IMG/VR virus record: IMGVR_UViG_3300049718_000394
Location: 1 to 25,802 of that record
Strand: one strand, 5' to 3'
DNA: 25,802 bases
From: a virus
The translations under genes and the position numbers were made by a program. The first letter of the stretch is position 1. Every line of letters begins with the position of its first letter. The notes under the pieces are model-generated. The model was not told the DNA's origin and ran no database searches. It saw nothing but the letters and a program-made list of their open reading frames with translations. Shown piece after piece: positions 18,582 through 25,802 of this stretch.

Positions 18582-20053
18582 TGGCCAACAAAAAGACTTC
18601 CGCCGTTCCGCCGCTGCCGCCCAAGGGCGAGATGATCTCGTCGAACAGCCTCTACATGCAGCAGATCTCGCTCTATCGCAATACGCTAGCCTTCGGCGGA
18701 TCGCGCAACCCCTCCGACATTTACGCGAGCATGACTTACAACCTGCCGCAGACCATGGCTTACTATCGCGAACTGGAGGACAAGGACGAGGACGTAGGCA
18801 ACGCCCTGGACGGCCTGAAGCTGAGCGTGATGGAGCGCGCCACCTCTGTGCTGCCGGCCAATGACAAGGATTCGCTCGCCGTAGACGTGAAAGAATTCAT
18901 CGAAACACAACTGCAGTGCGTGAATTTTGACGAGGTGCTGGATTGCGTGCTCGATGCGCCCGGCTACGGCTTCTCTGTTCAGGAGATGGTCTTCGACACT
19001 TCCATGGGCCAGGCGGAGTTGGTGGACATCAGCGATTGCCCGCAGGAGCTTTTTCTTTTTGGCAACCGCTCCTATCCGCAGGTGAATAATCTGCAACTGC
19101 TCGATAATCCCTGGGCCTCGGAAGGCAAGGAAGTCCCCGAGCAGAAGTTCCTCATCTTCAGCTACCGCAAGCGCAGCCGCAACCGCATGGGCCGGCCGCT
19201 GCTCAAGAACGTCTTCTGGCCGAGTTGGTTCAAGCGCAACATTCAGCGCCTGTGGATGCAATTCGCCGAGAAGGGGCCCGGCACGGCCGTGGTCCACTAC
19301 AACGACGCTGACAGTGATTCGGAGCGCAAACAGGCCGTAGATATTGCGCAGGCTCTGATCGACAATGTCGCGGTTGCTGTGCCGAAGGGCTTCGAGTTCG
19401 AGCCGGAGATGCTGAAAATCGCCCGCGCGCAAGACCCCAAGGTTTACCAGGCGTTCTTCAACACCATGCAGCTCTCCATCGTGCGCCGGATACAGGGCGA
19501 AACGCTGACCAGCTTCGGCAGCGAGGATGGCAAAGGATCGCAGGCCCAGGGCAAAACTCATGCCGACACCTTTGATACGCGCTCTGTCTCGCTATGCAAA
19601 GCCGTCATGTCCGTGGTCAACGATCAGCTCGTCCGTCCCCTCGTTCTGTGGAACTACGGTCCCAGCGCGCCCATGCCCAAGTGGCAGATCGAAATCAAGG
19701 CGGGCGAGGATCTCGACGAACGGCTCGGCGTTGACATGGGACTGCAAAGCATGGGCAAGAAGTTCACCGTGGGCTATGTCTCCGACCGCTACGATGTGCC
19801 ACTGGCCGCCGGCGAGAATGGCGAAAACCCGGATGACATTCTGGTGCCAAAGGCCGGAGCGGCTCCCCAGGTGAAGATCGCCGATCGCTCGACCGCGACA
19901 TTCGCCGAGCGGCAGGACGAGGCGCGGACGCTCGCGCAGATGGCGCAGTACGACAAGCTCTTCGAACAGTTGCAGGGCGAAGCCAAGGGCATCTTCGCGC
20001 GGCGCGTGCACGAGATCGCCTCCACGGTAGTGCCTCCGAGAGCTGAGGTATGA
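18581..20053 (+). CDS. Portal protein (DUF935, Mu gp29)
   Basis: 490 aa. The N-terminal ring of strands/helices, RNPSDIYASM, YYRELEDKDEDVGNALDGLK, DCPQELFLFGN and SYRKRSRNRMGRPLLKNVFW are all characteristic of DUF935 portals. The portal is the dodecameric ring at the capsid vertex through which DNA enters. ATG 18581 (TGATG with the terminase stop; AAGGGG upstream) was preferred to GTG 18578. The C-terminal helix ends before the ATGA coupling with the gpF-like gene. Confidence 0.85.
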   Translation: MANKKTSAVPPLPPKGEMISSNSLYMQQISLYRNTLAFGGSRNPSDIYASMTYNLPQTMAYYRELEDKDEDVGNALDGLKLSVMERATSVLPANDKDSLAVDVKEFIETQLQCVNFDEVLDCVLDAPGYGFSVQEMVFDTSMGQAELVDISDCPQELFLFGNRSYPQVNNLQLLDNPWASEGKEVPEQKFLIFSYRKRSRNRMGRPLLKNVFWPSWFKRNIQRLWMQFAEKGPGTAVVHYNDADSDSERKQAVDIAQALIDNVAVAVPKGFEFEPEMLKIARAQDPKVYQAFFNTMQLSIVRRIQGETLTSFGSEDGKGSQAQGKTHADTFDTRSVSLCKAVMSVVNDQLVRPLVLWNYGPSAPMPKWQIEIKAGEDLDERLGVDMGLQSMGKKFTVGYVSDRYDVPLAAGENGENPDDILVPKAGAAPQVKIADRSTATFAERQDEARTLAQMAQYDKLFEQLQGEAKGIFARRVHEIASTVVPPRAEV

Positions 20054-20874
20054 CGCTGCTCTCCCAACACGCAGAGCAGGTGAAGCTCGGCGATCTGCTG
20101 GCTCGGCACCTGGCCGCGGCGAACCTGCTGGGCAGACTGCACGTCACCAAGGTTGGCCTGGTCAAGCTGCATCGGCCCGTGCGCCTGGCCACCAGCTCGC
20201 GTCTGAGGAACTTTGCGGACGACGACGCCCAGGCCGACACCTTCAATGTCGGCTTCAGCTTCGAGATACCGCCGACGGGCGCGGTGAACTATCTGCGCAA
20301 CCTGACGCCAGTCACGAAGGATCTCTTCGACGGACTGACAAGCCAATACCGAAAGGACGCTTTCACGGTTGCCGGTGTGAGCGATCAGCGGCTGATAGAG
20401 AAGATCCGCGATGCGCTCTCAGAGACGTTGGCCAAAGGTGGAACACACGAAGACTTCCACCGTGCCGTCGATAAGTTGACATCCGACGCTGGTGTCGAGC
20501 AGCTCGCGGCCTTCGAGTTAGACACTGTCTTCCAAACCAACGCGGGCAAAGCCTACGGCGCCGGTCGCCTCGAACAGATGCAGGAGCCGGGGTTGATGGA
20601 GGCGTTGCCTTATTGGCAATACTGGACAGCCGGAGATCTGCGCGTGCGGCCGTCGCACGCCGCGCTGGATGGTTTCTGCGCGCGGGCCATCGATCCGGTC
20701 TGGAGACAAATTTACGCGCCATGGGATTACAACTGCAGATGCTCTGTGATTCCCGTTCTTCCCGAAGATGCGCCAGAGGGCAGCGATGAAGGCGGCTTGG
20801 AGCGGCTCCCGCTCCTCACGCGCCTGCGGCTTGCCGATCCGAAATTCGACTTCAACCCTCTATCTGGAGCGTAA
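20050..20874 (+). CDS. Phage head morphogenesis protein (Mu gpF / SPP1 gp7 family)
   Basis: 274 aa. The C-terminal region has the family's hallmark (RVRPSHAALDGFCARAIDPVW...APWDYNCRCSVIPV). These minor head proteins associate with the portal and are needed for head assembly or DNA ejection. The middle domain (VSDQRLIEKIRDALSETLAKGGTHEDFHRAV) also fits. ATGA overlap with the portal fixes the start. The 68-bp gap after it has no gene. Confidence 0.85.
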   Translation: MTLLSQHAEQVKLGDLLARHLAAANLLGRLHVTKVGLVKLHRPVRLATSSRLRNFADDDAQADTFNVGFSFEIPPTGAVNYLRNLTPVTKDLFDGLTSQYRKDAFTVAGVSDQRLIEKIRDALSETLAKGGTHEDFHRAVDKLTSDAGVEQLAAFELDTVFQTNAGKAYGAGRLEQMQEPGLMEALPYWQYWTAGDLRVRPSHAALDGFCARAIDPVWRQIYAPWDYNCRCSVIPVLPEDAPEGSDEGGLERLPLLTRLRLADPKFDFNPLSGA

Positions 20875-20942
20875 GCATTCCATGTTACGCAACCGTCTCA
20901 GCTATCTACCGGACAGGCGTCGCGGCCCGGTAGGTTGGTTGC

Positions 20943-22286
20943 ATGGCAGACGCTCTCACCAAAACAGTGGATGGCAAACCGCTCCCAGCGGAAAAGTTTG
21001 CCTACGTCGGCGATGCAAAGGATATTTCCACCTGGCATCTGCCCATTGATGACGATCACATCGAATCCGCTCTGAAGATGTTCGGCCACGAAAAGAATGT
21101 GCCTGAAGCTAAAAAGGCCGCTGTGGCGCGCAAGATCGAGGCGGAAGCCAAAAAGCACAATCTCGATACGGAAAACTTCCACAAGACTTATCTCTCCAGC
21201 GTCGAGCACGGCGAAGCCCCGCGCCCCTGGATGGAGATCTTTCGCGCCGGCGATTATTCCAAGGCTGGCAAGGGCGTCATCACCGCCGCTGACCTGAGCC
21301 GCGTGGTGCGCAACTACGATCCCACTTACCACGAAGCCCCGGAGACACTCGGACACCGCGCCGACGATCAGCCCGCTTACGGCTGGATCGACGCCCTGGC
21401 TGTTGACGGCGACAAGCTGCTAGCCAGAGAGCGGCAGGTCGATCCGAAGTTCGAGGAAGCGCGCAGAGCGGGGAAATTCAAAAAGCGTTCGGCCGCTTTC
21501 TATTGCGACGAAAACGGCCAGGTTACAGGCTTGCGGCATCTTGCGTGGCTGGGCGCCGGCATTCCCGAGGTGAAGGGCTTGCAGGATGTCGCATTCAACG
21601 ATCACGCCCAGAAGTTCATTGAGGTGGACTTCGGCGAGGAGGAAGCAGTGGCAGAGAAATCCGTTCCCGATCAGATCAAGGAAGGTATCAAAACCTTCTT
21701 CGCGGAGATGTTCAGCTCCTCCGCGCAACCCAAAACTTTCAGCGAGGACGACGCCAAACGCATCGCCACGGAAGCAGCCACCGCAGCAGCCGCGCCTCTC
21801 CAGGAGAAGATTACCTCTCTAGAAGGCGAGCTAAAGGCGCAAACCACCAAGTTTGCCGAGCGCGAAACGGCCATCGCCGGCGGGGAAGTGAAGCAGCGCG
21901 CCGTGGATGCCGTCAATCGCCTGAAGGGCGCGGGCAAGTGGATTCCGGCCTTCGAGAAGATGGGCCTCGGCCCGCTCTTCGAAGAACTGGCCAAGTCTAC
22001 CGCAACCGTCGAATTCGGCGAGGGCGACGCGAAGAAGAAGCTCACCACGCTGGAAACCCTGGTGCTCTTCCTCGAAGGGCTGCCGAAGATTGTGCCCGGC
22101 GGCCGCGTTGTGGAAGGCGCAGCTCACACAGGCAAAGGGAAGGCATCCAGCGGCGATCCTCTCACCGACGCGGCCAGGGCGCGCCAGAAGGATAAGAACA
22201 TCTCTTTTGGCGAGGCGCTGGCGCAAATCGCCGAAGAGCAGCCCGAGCTGACAGTGGCAGGTAACGCTACTGGCGGCGCAGTCTAG
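20943..22286 (+). CDS. Prohead protease/scaffold fusion (Mu gpI-like)
   Basis: 447 aa. Residues 20-75 form a small leader (AYVGDAKDISTWHLPIDDDH...KKHNL) seen at the start of several phage proteases (DUF6582-like). Residues 95-220 resemble the Mu I protease (PWMEIFRAGDYSKAG, LGHRADDQPAYGWIDAL with His138, FKKRSAAFYC with a Ser). Residues 236-447 form an acidic, Ala-rich, coiled-coil scaffold (LQEKITSLEGELKAQT). The protease part matures the prohead and cuts the scaffold. An internal start at 21648 can give the scaffold alone. The ribosome site before ATG 20943 is moderate (AGG). Confidence 0.75.
   Translation: MADALTKTVDGKPLPAEKFAYVGDAKDISTWHLPIDDDHIESALKMFGHEKNVPEAKKAAVARKIEAEAKKHNLDTENFHKTYLSSVEHGEAPRPWMEIFRAGDYSKAGKGVITAADLSRVVRNYDPTYHEAPETLGHRADDQPAYGWIDALAVDGDKLLARERQVDPKFEEARRAGKFKKRSAAFYCDENGQVTGLRHLAWLGAGIPEVKGLQDVAFNDHAQKFIEVDFGEEEAVAEKSVPDQIKEGIKTFFAEMFSSSAQPKTFSEDDAKRIATEAATAAAAPLQEKITSLEGELKAQTTKFAERETAIAGGEVKQRAVDAVNRLKGAGKWIPAFEKMGLGPLFEELAKSTATVEFGEGDAKKKLTTLETLVLFLEGLPKIVPGGRVVEGAAHTGKGKASSGDPLTDAARARQKDKNISFGEALAQIAEEQPELTVAGNATGGAV
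21637..21650 (+). promoter_or_regulatory. Internal ribosome site for the scaffold
   Basis: AGGAGG (21637-21642) with a 5-nt gap before GTG (21648-21650), exactly in frame with the protease gene (codon 236). Its sequence is also part of a Glu-rich run (GEEEA), so constraint from coding cannot be excluded. Confidence 0.6.
21648..22286 (+). CDS. Scaffold protein from internal start (Mu gpZ-like)
   Basis: 212 aa from GTG 21648, in frame with the protease gene, starting VAEKSVPDQIKEGIKTFFAE. It carries the whole coiled-coil region and the helical C-terminus (NISFGEALAQIAEEQPELTV), which resembles a scaffold that binds capsid protein. In Mu, gpZ is made from an internal start within the I gene, and lambda C/Nu3 shares the plan. 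Here I see the same arrangement with an ideal Shine-Dalgarno. Confidence 0.6.
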   Translation: MAEKSVPDQIKEGIKTFFAEMFSSSAQPKTFSEDDAKRIATEAATAAAAPLQEKITSLEGELKAQTTKFAERETAIAGGEVKQRAVDAVNRLKGAGKWIPAFEKMGLGPLFEELAKSTATVEFGEGDAKKKLTTLETLVLFLEGLPKIVPGGRVVEGAAHTGKGKASSGDPLTDAARARQKDKNISFGEALAQIAEEQPELTVAGNATGGAV

Positions 22287-22345
22287 GAAATCAAAAGGTC
22301 CGGTCCTGGTGGGCACATCGACGCAGTAACGCCCATGGACAATGC

Positions 22346-22380
22346 GGCACCTCGGGAATAGTGCCAGGCGGAAGCCCGAG
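22346..22380 (+). repeat. Hairpin upstream of the decoration gene
   Basis: CTCGGG (22351-22356) pairs with CCCGAG (22375-22380); alternatively GGCAC (22346-22350) pairs with GTGCC (22361-22365). It lies in the 129-bp gap 22287-22415, which has no gene, 36 nt before the decoration gene ATG. Possibly an mRNA processing or translation element. Confidence 0.35.
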
Positions 22381-22415
22381 GGCAACACCAAGTTTCATAG
22401 CCCCAAGGAGGGCAC

Positions 22416-23150
22416 ATGGCAAACATCAATGTCGAAAACAAATATCCGAAGGGGCCGCAGGAAAAAGAGAGCCTGCTCGCGCTCGCGGTAATCGGCTACA
22501 CGCGCGGGCTGTTCGTGATTCCCGGCAATCTGAACGGCTCGGACGCGAATCACTGCTCACTGCCGACAGCGGCTGGACAGCGCTGCATCGGCGTGATCGA
22601 GGAAGATCAAACGGTTGGTCAGGGCGCCACCGCGCCCACCGTGCCGCTTTCGATCATCGAGCGCGGTGAGACCGTGGTGCAGATCGGCGCCGCTGTGACT
22701 CCTGGCCAGGCGCTTACCAACAATGCCGCCGGGCAGGCGATTCCCGCTGGACCGGGGCAACCGGTGCTGGCGATCGCGCTCGATGGCAATCCGAACGTGG
22801 GCGATTTCATCACCGCCACCGTCACTCCTCCTGCCTCTTATAACCAGGGAGATGCTGTTACGCATTACATCGTGGCCGGCGCGATTCCCGTGCAAACGGG
22901 TTGCTATGGCCTCGGAAGCGCGGCCGCGCTGGCAATGACCCTGCCTGCGCCAACGGCGCTGCAGGACGGCGCGAACCTCTTCATCACGGCGGAGACGGCG
23001 CACGCTCACACCATCACCACTCCCGCGAACGGGATCAACGGGAACAAGCATATCTGCACCTTTGCCGCCCAGGGCGATGCCTTGGAGGTCGAGGCGGTTG
23101 GTGGCGTATGGAACGTTCGCGGCCTGATCGGCGGGGCGGCGCTCACTTAA
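22416..23150 (+). CDS. Capsid decoration/cement protein (DUF2190-like)
   Basis: 244 aa. Residues 1-120 follow the DUF2190 cement protein pattern: short strands and the run GETVVQIGAAVTPGQALTNN, then AGPGQPVLAIAL. Residues 150-244 carry an additional beta-rich domain (HYIVAGAIPVQTGCYG, ANLFITAETAHAHTITTPANG) that extends it beyond the usual 100-120 aa, possibly a surface domain exposed on the capsid. AAGGAGGGCAC lies before the ATG. It sits between scaffold and major capsid, as expected. Confidence 0.7.
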   Translation: MANINVENKYPKGPQEKESLLALAVIGYTRGLFVIPGNLNGSDANHCSLPTAAGQRCIGVIEEDQTVGQGATAPTVPLSIIERGETVVQIGAAVTPGQALTNNAAGQAIPAGPGQPVLAIALDGNPNVGDFITATVTPPASYNQGDAVTHYIVAGAIPVQTGCYGLGSAAALAMTLPAPTALQDGANLFITAETAHAHTITTPANGINGNKHICTFAAQGDALEVEAVGGVWNVRGLIGGAALT

Positions 23151-23163
23151 GGCAGATCTGATT

Positions 23164-23196
23164 GCCTGGCGCGCGGCTGGACGGCCCGCGCCAGGC
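23164..23196 (+). terminator. GC-rich hairpin between decoration and capsid genes
   Basis: GCCTGGCGCG (23164-23173) and CGCGCCAGGC (23187-23196) make a perfect 10-bp stem with a 13-nt loop. No T-run follows. Possibly an mRNA 3'-stabiliser or partial terminator that sets capsid gene dosage. Confidence 0.45.
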
Positions 23197-23252
23197 GTAA
23201 CGGTTTAGAGATTTCAGGCAGGGCCGTTCAAGCAACGGCAGGAGGCAGTTTT

Positions 23253-24308
23253 ATGGGCGGTTTCGCAGGACTGATGCCGGTGGGCGCATTGAATGTTGCC
23301 CTTTCGAACTTCGCCAAGGAGTTCACCAACAACGCTCTGGTGGGAGATTATTTCGCGCCCAAGGTTCCTGTGGCGCGCCAGAGCTTTCAGTACGTGGTGT
23401 GGAACCGCGACGACTGGCGCGTGCCTGGCTCAACGCTCCGCGCTCCGGGCGACCGGCCCACCAGCACGCGGCGCGGCTACTCGGTTGCGCCGTACATGGC
23501 GCAGTCTCATGCGCTGGAGAGCTTCGTGCCTTTCGAGTCGGAGAGCTACGGTCTCGGCCTGGGATTCAGCACCAGGCAGGCTCTCACCAAGCAGCTCATC
23601 GCGCAGATCCATCTTGACCGCGAGGTCCGGATCGCCAGCCTGCTCACGAGCACGGCCAACTACCCCAACGGCGTGAGCCTGGTGGCGGCAAACCAGTTTG
23701 ACAACTACCCAGCGGTGGCGGAAACGGGCAGCGGTTCGCATCCGGTGGTCCTCATCGAGCAATACAAGTCCGTATTGCGCCAGGCTGGCATCCAGGACGC
23801 GGATATGGTGCTCCTGATCTCTGATCCGGTCGCCCTGGTGCTGCGCAATCACCCCGACACCATCGACCGCTTCAAGTTCACCAACGCCGGCGGCATCATC
23901 ACCAACGAGATGCTCAGCCAGCTTTTCGGTGTCAAGGTGATCGTGGGCAGCGCCATCAGCCTCAATCAGCAGAATGTGCCGTCGTGGGTTTGGGGTAACA
24001 ACTGCTTCCTCGGCTATGCGCAGCAGGCTCCGACGCAAGAGGATATTTCCTGCGCCAAGACCTTCACCTGGACGGGCGGCAACGATGGCAACGGCGGCAC
24101 GATTTCCGGGCCTCCCTCCACAGTGGACGGCTATGGCGTTCTCGAATGGCTTGAGCCGCATCTGAGCGAGAAGAAGTACTGGCAGTCGGTTGACTGGTAC
24201 TACGACTTGCGCGCCACGGCTCCCGAGGCGGGCATTCCGATTCTCAATTGCCTCGGCACCTATCCGCCGGTGAGCATGGGCGCCATCGCAGGCGACATCG
24301 AAGGCTAA
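23253..24308 (+). CDS. Major capsid protein
   Basis: 351 aa. It follows protease/scaffold and decoration genes, has the size of a capsid subunit and carries typical HK97-type features: an N-terminal arm and strand (FAPKVPVARQSFQYVVWNRDDW), a long helix (LTKQLIAQIHLDREVRIASLL), the strand ADMVLLISDPVAL, and FGVKVIVGSAISL near 225-240. GGAGGCAGTTTT precedes the ATG. A strong ribosome site and flanking hairpins fit high-level expression. Confidence 0.85.
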   Translation: MGGFAGLMPVGALNVALSNFAKEFTNNALVGDYFAPKVPVARQSFQYVVWNRDDWRVPGSTLRAPGDRPTSTRRGYSVAPYMAQSHALESFVPFESESYGLGLGFSTRQALTKQLIAQIHLDREVRIASLLTSTANYPNGVSLVAANQFDNYPAVAETGSGSHPVVLIEQYKSVLRQAGIQDADMVLLISDPVALVLRNHPDTIDRFKFTNAGGIITNEMLSQLFGVKVIVGSAISLNQQNVPSWVWGNNCFLGYAQQAPTQEDISCAKTFTWTGGNDGNGGTISGPPSTVDGYGVLEWLEPHLSEKKYWQSVDWYYDLRATAPEAGIPILNCLGTYPPVSMGAIAGDIEG

Positions 24309-24337
24309 ACCAGACGGCGAAGGGCCGTATACCGCAC

Positions 24338-24366
24338 GAGGCGCGCATCCAGGTGATGCGCGCCTC
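24338..24366 (+). terminator. GC-rich hairpin after the major capsid gene
   Basis: GAGGCGCGCATC (24338-24349) and GATGCGCGCCTC (24355-24366) form a perfect 12-bp stem with a 5-nt loop. No U-run follows (ATGCAAAACG), so it is more an mRNA stabiliser or attenuator than a strong terminator; the next gene begins 35 nt later. Confidence 0.5.
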
Positions 24367-24400
24367 ATGCAAAACGCAACGGGTCAAAAGAGAGGAACAA

Positions 24401-24637
24401 ATGACTGACCAGAAGAATCCACAGAAGCCTGCGGCTCCGCGCGCGAAGAAGAGTTACCGCGTACTCAGTAACGTGCTTGGCGAGCCAGAAGACGGCACAG
24501 CGACACGCCTGAATCCCTTCAAGCTCTTCCGCAAAGGCTCCGCTATCGAACTGAGCGATAAGGATGCCAAGGCGCTCCTCGCATCCAAGGCAATCGAAGC
24601 GATCGAAACCGTCGAGCCTGTCAAGGTAGCCAAGTAG
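24401..24637 (+). CDS. Small head protein in the gp35 position
   Basis: 78 aa. A basic N-terminus (KPAAPRAKKSYRVLSN), then a beta stretch (DGTATRLNPFKLFRKGSAIEL) and a helix (DKDAKALLASKAIEAIE). It follows the capsid gene as Mu gp35 does. GAGGAACAA precedes the ATG; a longer upstream frame to 24248 is a shadow of the capsid gene. Probable virion or assembly protein. Confidence 0.55.
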   Translation: MTDQKNPQKPAAPRAKKSYRVLSNVLGEPEDGTATRLNPFKLFRKGSAIELSDKDAKALLASKAIEAIETVEPVKVAK

Positions 24638-24649
24638 CTTCGGAGAACA

Positions 24650-25093
24650 ATGGCCTACGCAGCCCAATCCGACCTGGTCCCCCTTCGCATGACAACGAAG
24701 GATCTGACCGAACTGACCGACGACGACAATACCGGGCAGATCAACACCGCTATTGTCACGGCGGCGCTCGAAGAGGCGTCGGGCCGCGTAGAGAGCTATT
24801 GCCGGATGCGCTATATCACGCCGCTACAGCAGTCGGACGACGTGAAAGCGCTCACGCTGGACATCGCGGTTTATCTGCTCTTCAGCCGGCGGCGCGAAAC
24901 CACCATCGGCGAAACGGTGCAGCAGCGCTTCGACCAGGCGATTGCTTTTCTGAAGGACATCGCGGCAGCCAAGGCGTCGCTCGATCAACCCTCCACGGCT
25001 CTCCAGCCGCAGGTTTCGCTGGGCGGCCCGGAGATCTCCCGCAAGGACCGCCATCTGCAATTCAGCGATCACCATTTGGAAGGATTCGTATGA
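24650..25093 (+). CDS. DUF1320 protein (Mu gp36-like)
   Basis: 147 aa. The pattern MAYAAQSDLVP...LTELTDDDNTGQINTAIVTAALEEASGRVESYC and DIAVYLLFSRR is the DUF1320 signature, a head-tail connector component in Mu-like phages. The ATG follows GGAGAACA. The stop overlaps the next gene (ATGA). Confidence 0.85.
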   Translation: MAYAAQSDLVPLRMTTKDLTELTDDDNTGQINTAIVTAALEEASGRVESYCRMRYITPLQQSDDVKALTLDIAVYLLFSRRRETTIGETVQQRFDQAIAFLKDIAAAKASLDQPSTALQPQVSLGGPEISRKDRHLQFSDHHLEGFV

Positions 25094-25737
25094 GCGCGGA
25101 AGTCATCCAGGTCGATGATGCCAACGTGAAAGTCGCGTTGGGAAAGTTCCGCCTCTCGCTGGCGCAGAAGGACGATCTGATGTTCCAGATCGGCGCGGCC
25201 ATGCTGGTTTCGGTCCGGCGCACCTTCCGCGAACAGGGATCTCCGGCCAGATCCTGGATGCCGCTCGCGCCTTCGACCATCAAAAGTGACCCCAAGAAGT
25301 ACGGCACTGGTCACCAGCTCCTCATCGACTCGGGGCATCTGCTCGCCTCGATCGGCTTCAAGCCCGGCCCGAACAGCGTAACCATCGGCACCAACCTGGT
25401 CTATGCAGCCGTGCATCAGTTCGGCTCGCGTGATCGCGCAGGCATAGGAGCCGGCCCGCGCACCAAGGCTATGCAGGACGCCACGGTCAAGGTGAAAGAG
25501 CACAGCTACGCGCGGCTCTCAGCGGCGCTCGGCAAAGGCAAACTCGGCAATCGCTCGCTGAATATCCGTGGCCCGCGCAACCAGGTGAAGATCAACGTCG
25601 CCGGCCACACGCGCCACCAGAACATTCCGGCGCGGCCTTACCTGGTCTTCAGGCCCGAAGATCCTCAGCGCATCCAGGGCCTGGTCAATGGCTACATCCG
25701 CCGCGCGCGGTCCGCGGCCGGACTGGGAGGCGAGTGA
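25090..25737 (+). CDS. Phage virion morphogenesis protein (Mu gpG-like)
   Basis: 215 aa from ATG 25090. Landmarks LMFQIGAAMLVSVRRTFREQGSP, SWMPLAPSTI, HQLLIDSGHLLASIGF, YAAVHQFGS and NIPARPYLVF are the order seen in gpG/tail-completion (HK97 gp10-like) proteins. In Mu, G is next to F; here it follows gp36. Residues 135-180 (EHSYARLSAALGKGKLGNRSLNIRG) are an insertion. GGAAGG lies upstream; ATGA coupling to DUF1320 fixes the start. Confidence 0.8.
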   Translation: MSAEVIQVDDANVKVALGKFRLSLAQKDDLMFQIGAAMLVSVRRTFREQGSPARSWMPLAPSTIKSDPKKYGTGHQLLIDSGHLLASIGFKPGPNSVTIGTNLVYAAVHQFGSRDRAGIGAGPRTKAMQDATVKVKEHSYARLSAALGKGKLGNRSLNIRGPRNQVKINVAGHTRHQNIPARPYLVFRPEDPQRIQGLVNGYIRRARSAAGLGGE

Positions 25738-25802
25738 TGGGCGCTCCCTCGCAATTTCGCATTGATTTCGTCGAGGCAGCGCTGATCGCGCTGCTCAACA
25801 GC
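25737..25802 (+). CDS. Start of a gp37-like (DUF1834) protein, cut by window end
   Basis: Only 22 codons are present: MGAPSQFRIDFVEAALIALL then NS. It begins as TGATG on the stop of the previous gene, with GGGAGG upstream. The short amphipathic start resembles DUF1834/gp37 proteins, which follow gp36/G in Mu-like phages; this is inference from position. Confidence 0.45.
   Translation, partial: MGAPSQFRIDFVEAALIALLNS

Noticed and set aside
18686-19561. 291-codon minus-strand frame inside the portal gene
   Set aside because: Antisense shadow of a well-supported DUF935 portal.
23430-24368. 312-codon minus-strand frame inside the major capsid gene
   Set aside because: Antisense shadow in GC-rich DNA; no independent support.
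1-25802. Phage ends, attachment sites or host flanks
   Set aside because: No host gene, no Mu-type end repeats and no target duplication were visible; both ends of the phage seem to lie outside the window.
1-25802. CRISPR array or restriction-modification pair
   Set aside because: No regular spacer-repeat array was seen, and the D12 methyltransferase has no adjacent endonuclease gene.

Overview
This window is the central part of a Mu-like transposable (Caudoviricetes) phage or prophage, seen over 25.8 kb. The diagnostic genes are a DDE transposase of the MuA type (7331-9400, minus), its MuB-type AAA+ partner (6346-7347, minus), and a Mu-type head module on the plus strand: gp27-like small terminase, gp28-like large terminase, DUF935 portal, gpF-like head protein, gpI-like protease/scaffold, decoration protein, major capsid, DUF1320, gpG-like protein and the start of a gp37-like gene. 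The DNA is GC-rich, Shine-Dalgarno sites are strong, GTG starts are common, and there are lipobox-type proteins and a GH24 lysozyme. This points to a GC-rich Gram-negative host. My impression is Acidobacteriota (Terriglobia), but the window has no host gene to prove it, and no phage end or host junction is visible.

Layout. (1) 1-9400, minus strand: one tightly packed early operon, A then B and then about 21 small genes ending in a GemA-like gene. Almost every stop overlaps the next start (ATGA, GTGA, TGATG, TAATG), and only one small gap (about 35 bp) was found after A. Many products are short Cys-rich, probably zinc-binding proteins. Others are HTH proteins, small membrane proteins, an ASCH-domain protein and a degenerate response-regulator receiver domain. 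(2) 9401-11026: a lambda-style switch. A 66-aa Cro/Ner-like HTH protein (minus) and a 219-aa CI/LexA-like S24 repressor (plus) diverge from a 129-bp region. A 12-bp palindrome, CTCC-N4-GGAG, recurs there, in the A leader and inside both regulator genes. (3) 11064-12166: a Zn-knuckle membrane protein and a D12 adenine methyltransferase whose ribosome-binding site lies in a perfect hairpin. (4) 12167-15905: lysis and accessory block with lysozyme, a sigma-region-4-like HTH protein, a lipoprotein, a PLD-family lipoprotein and two holin-like membrane proteins, separated by intergenic stretches dense in inverted repeats. (5) 15880-25802: packaging and head genes.

How it works together (inference). 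The repressor binds the CTCC-N4-GGAG sites and shuts off the leftward early promoter, whose 18-bp spacer contains one copy. When it is inactivated by LexA-like self-cleavage, the Cro-like gene, a second HTH gene, transposase A and B and the small-gene operon are expressed and replicative transposition starts. The rightward late genes then build the head and lyse the cell. Unlike Mu, where early and late genes read in the same direction from the repressor end, here the early and virion blocks diverge from a central switch.

The most notable signals are the operator family, the methyltransferase hairpin with its Zn-knuckle neighbour (a Com/Mom-like arrangement), two genes with strong in-frame internal starts, the 32-bp perfect palindrome next to a 14-bp-stem hairpin, the PLD lipoprotein, the degenerate receiver domain and the Walker A change in MuB.
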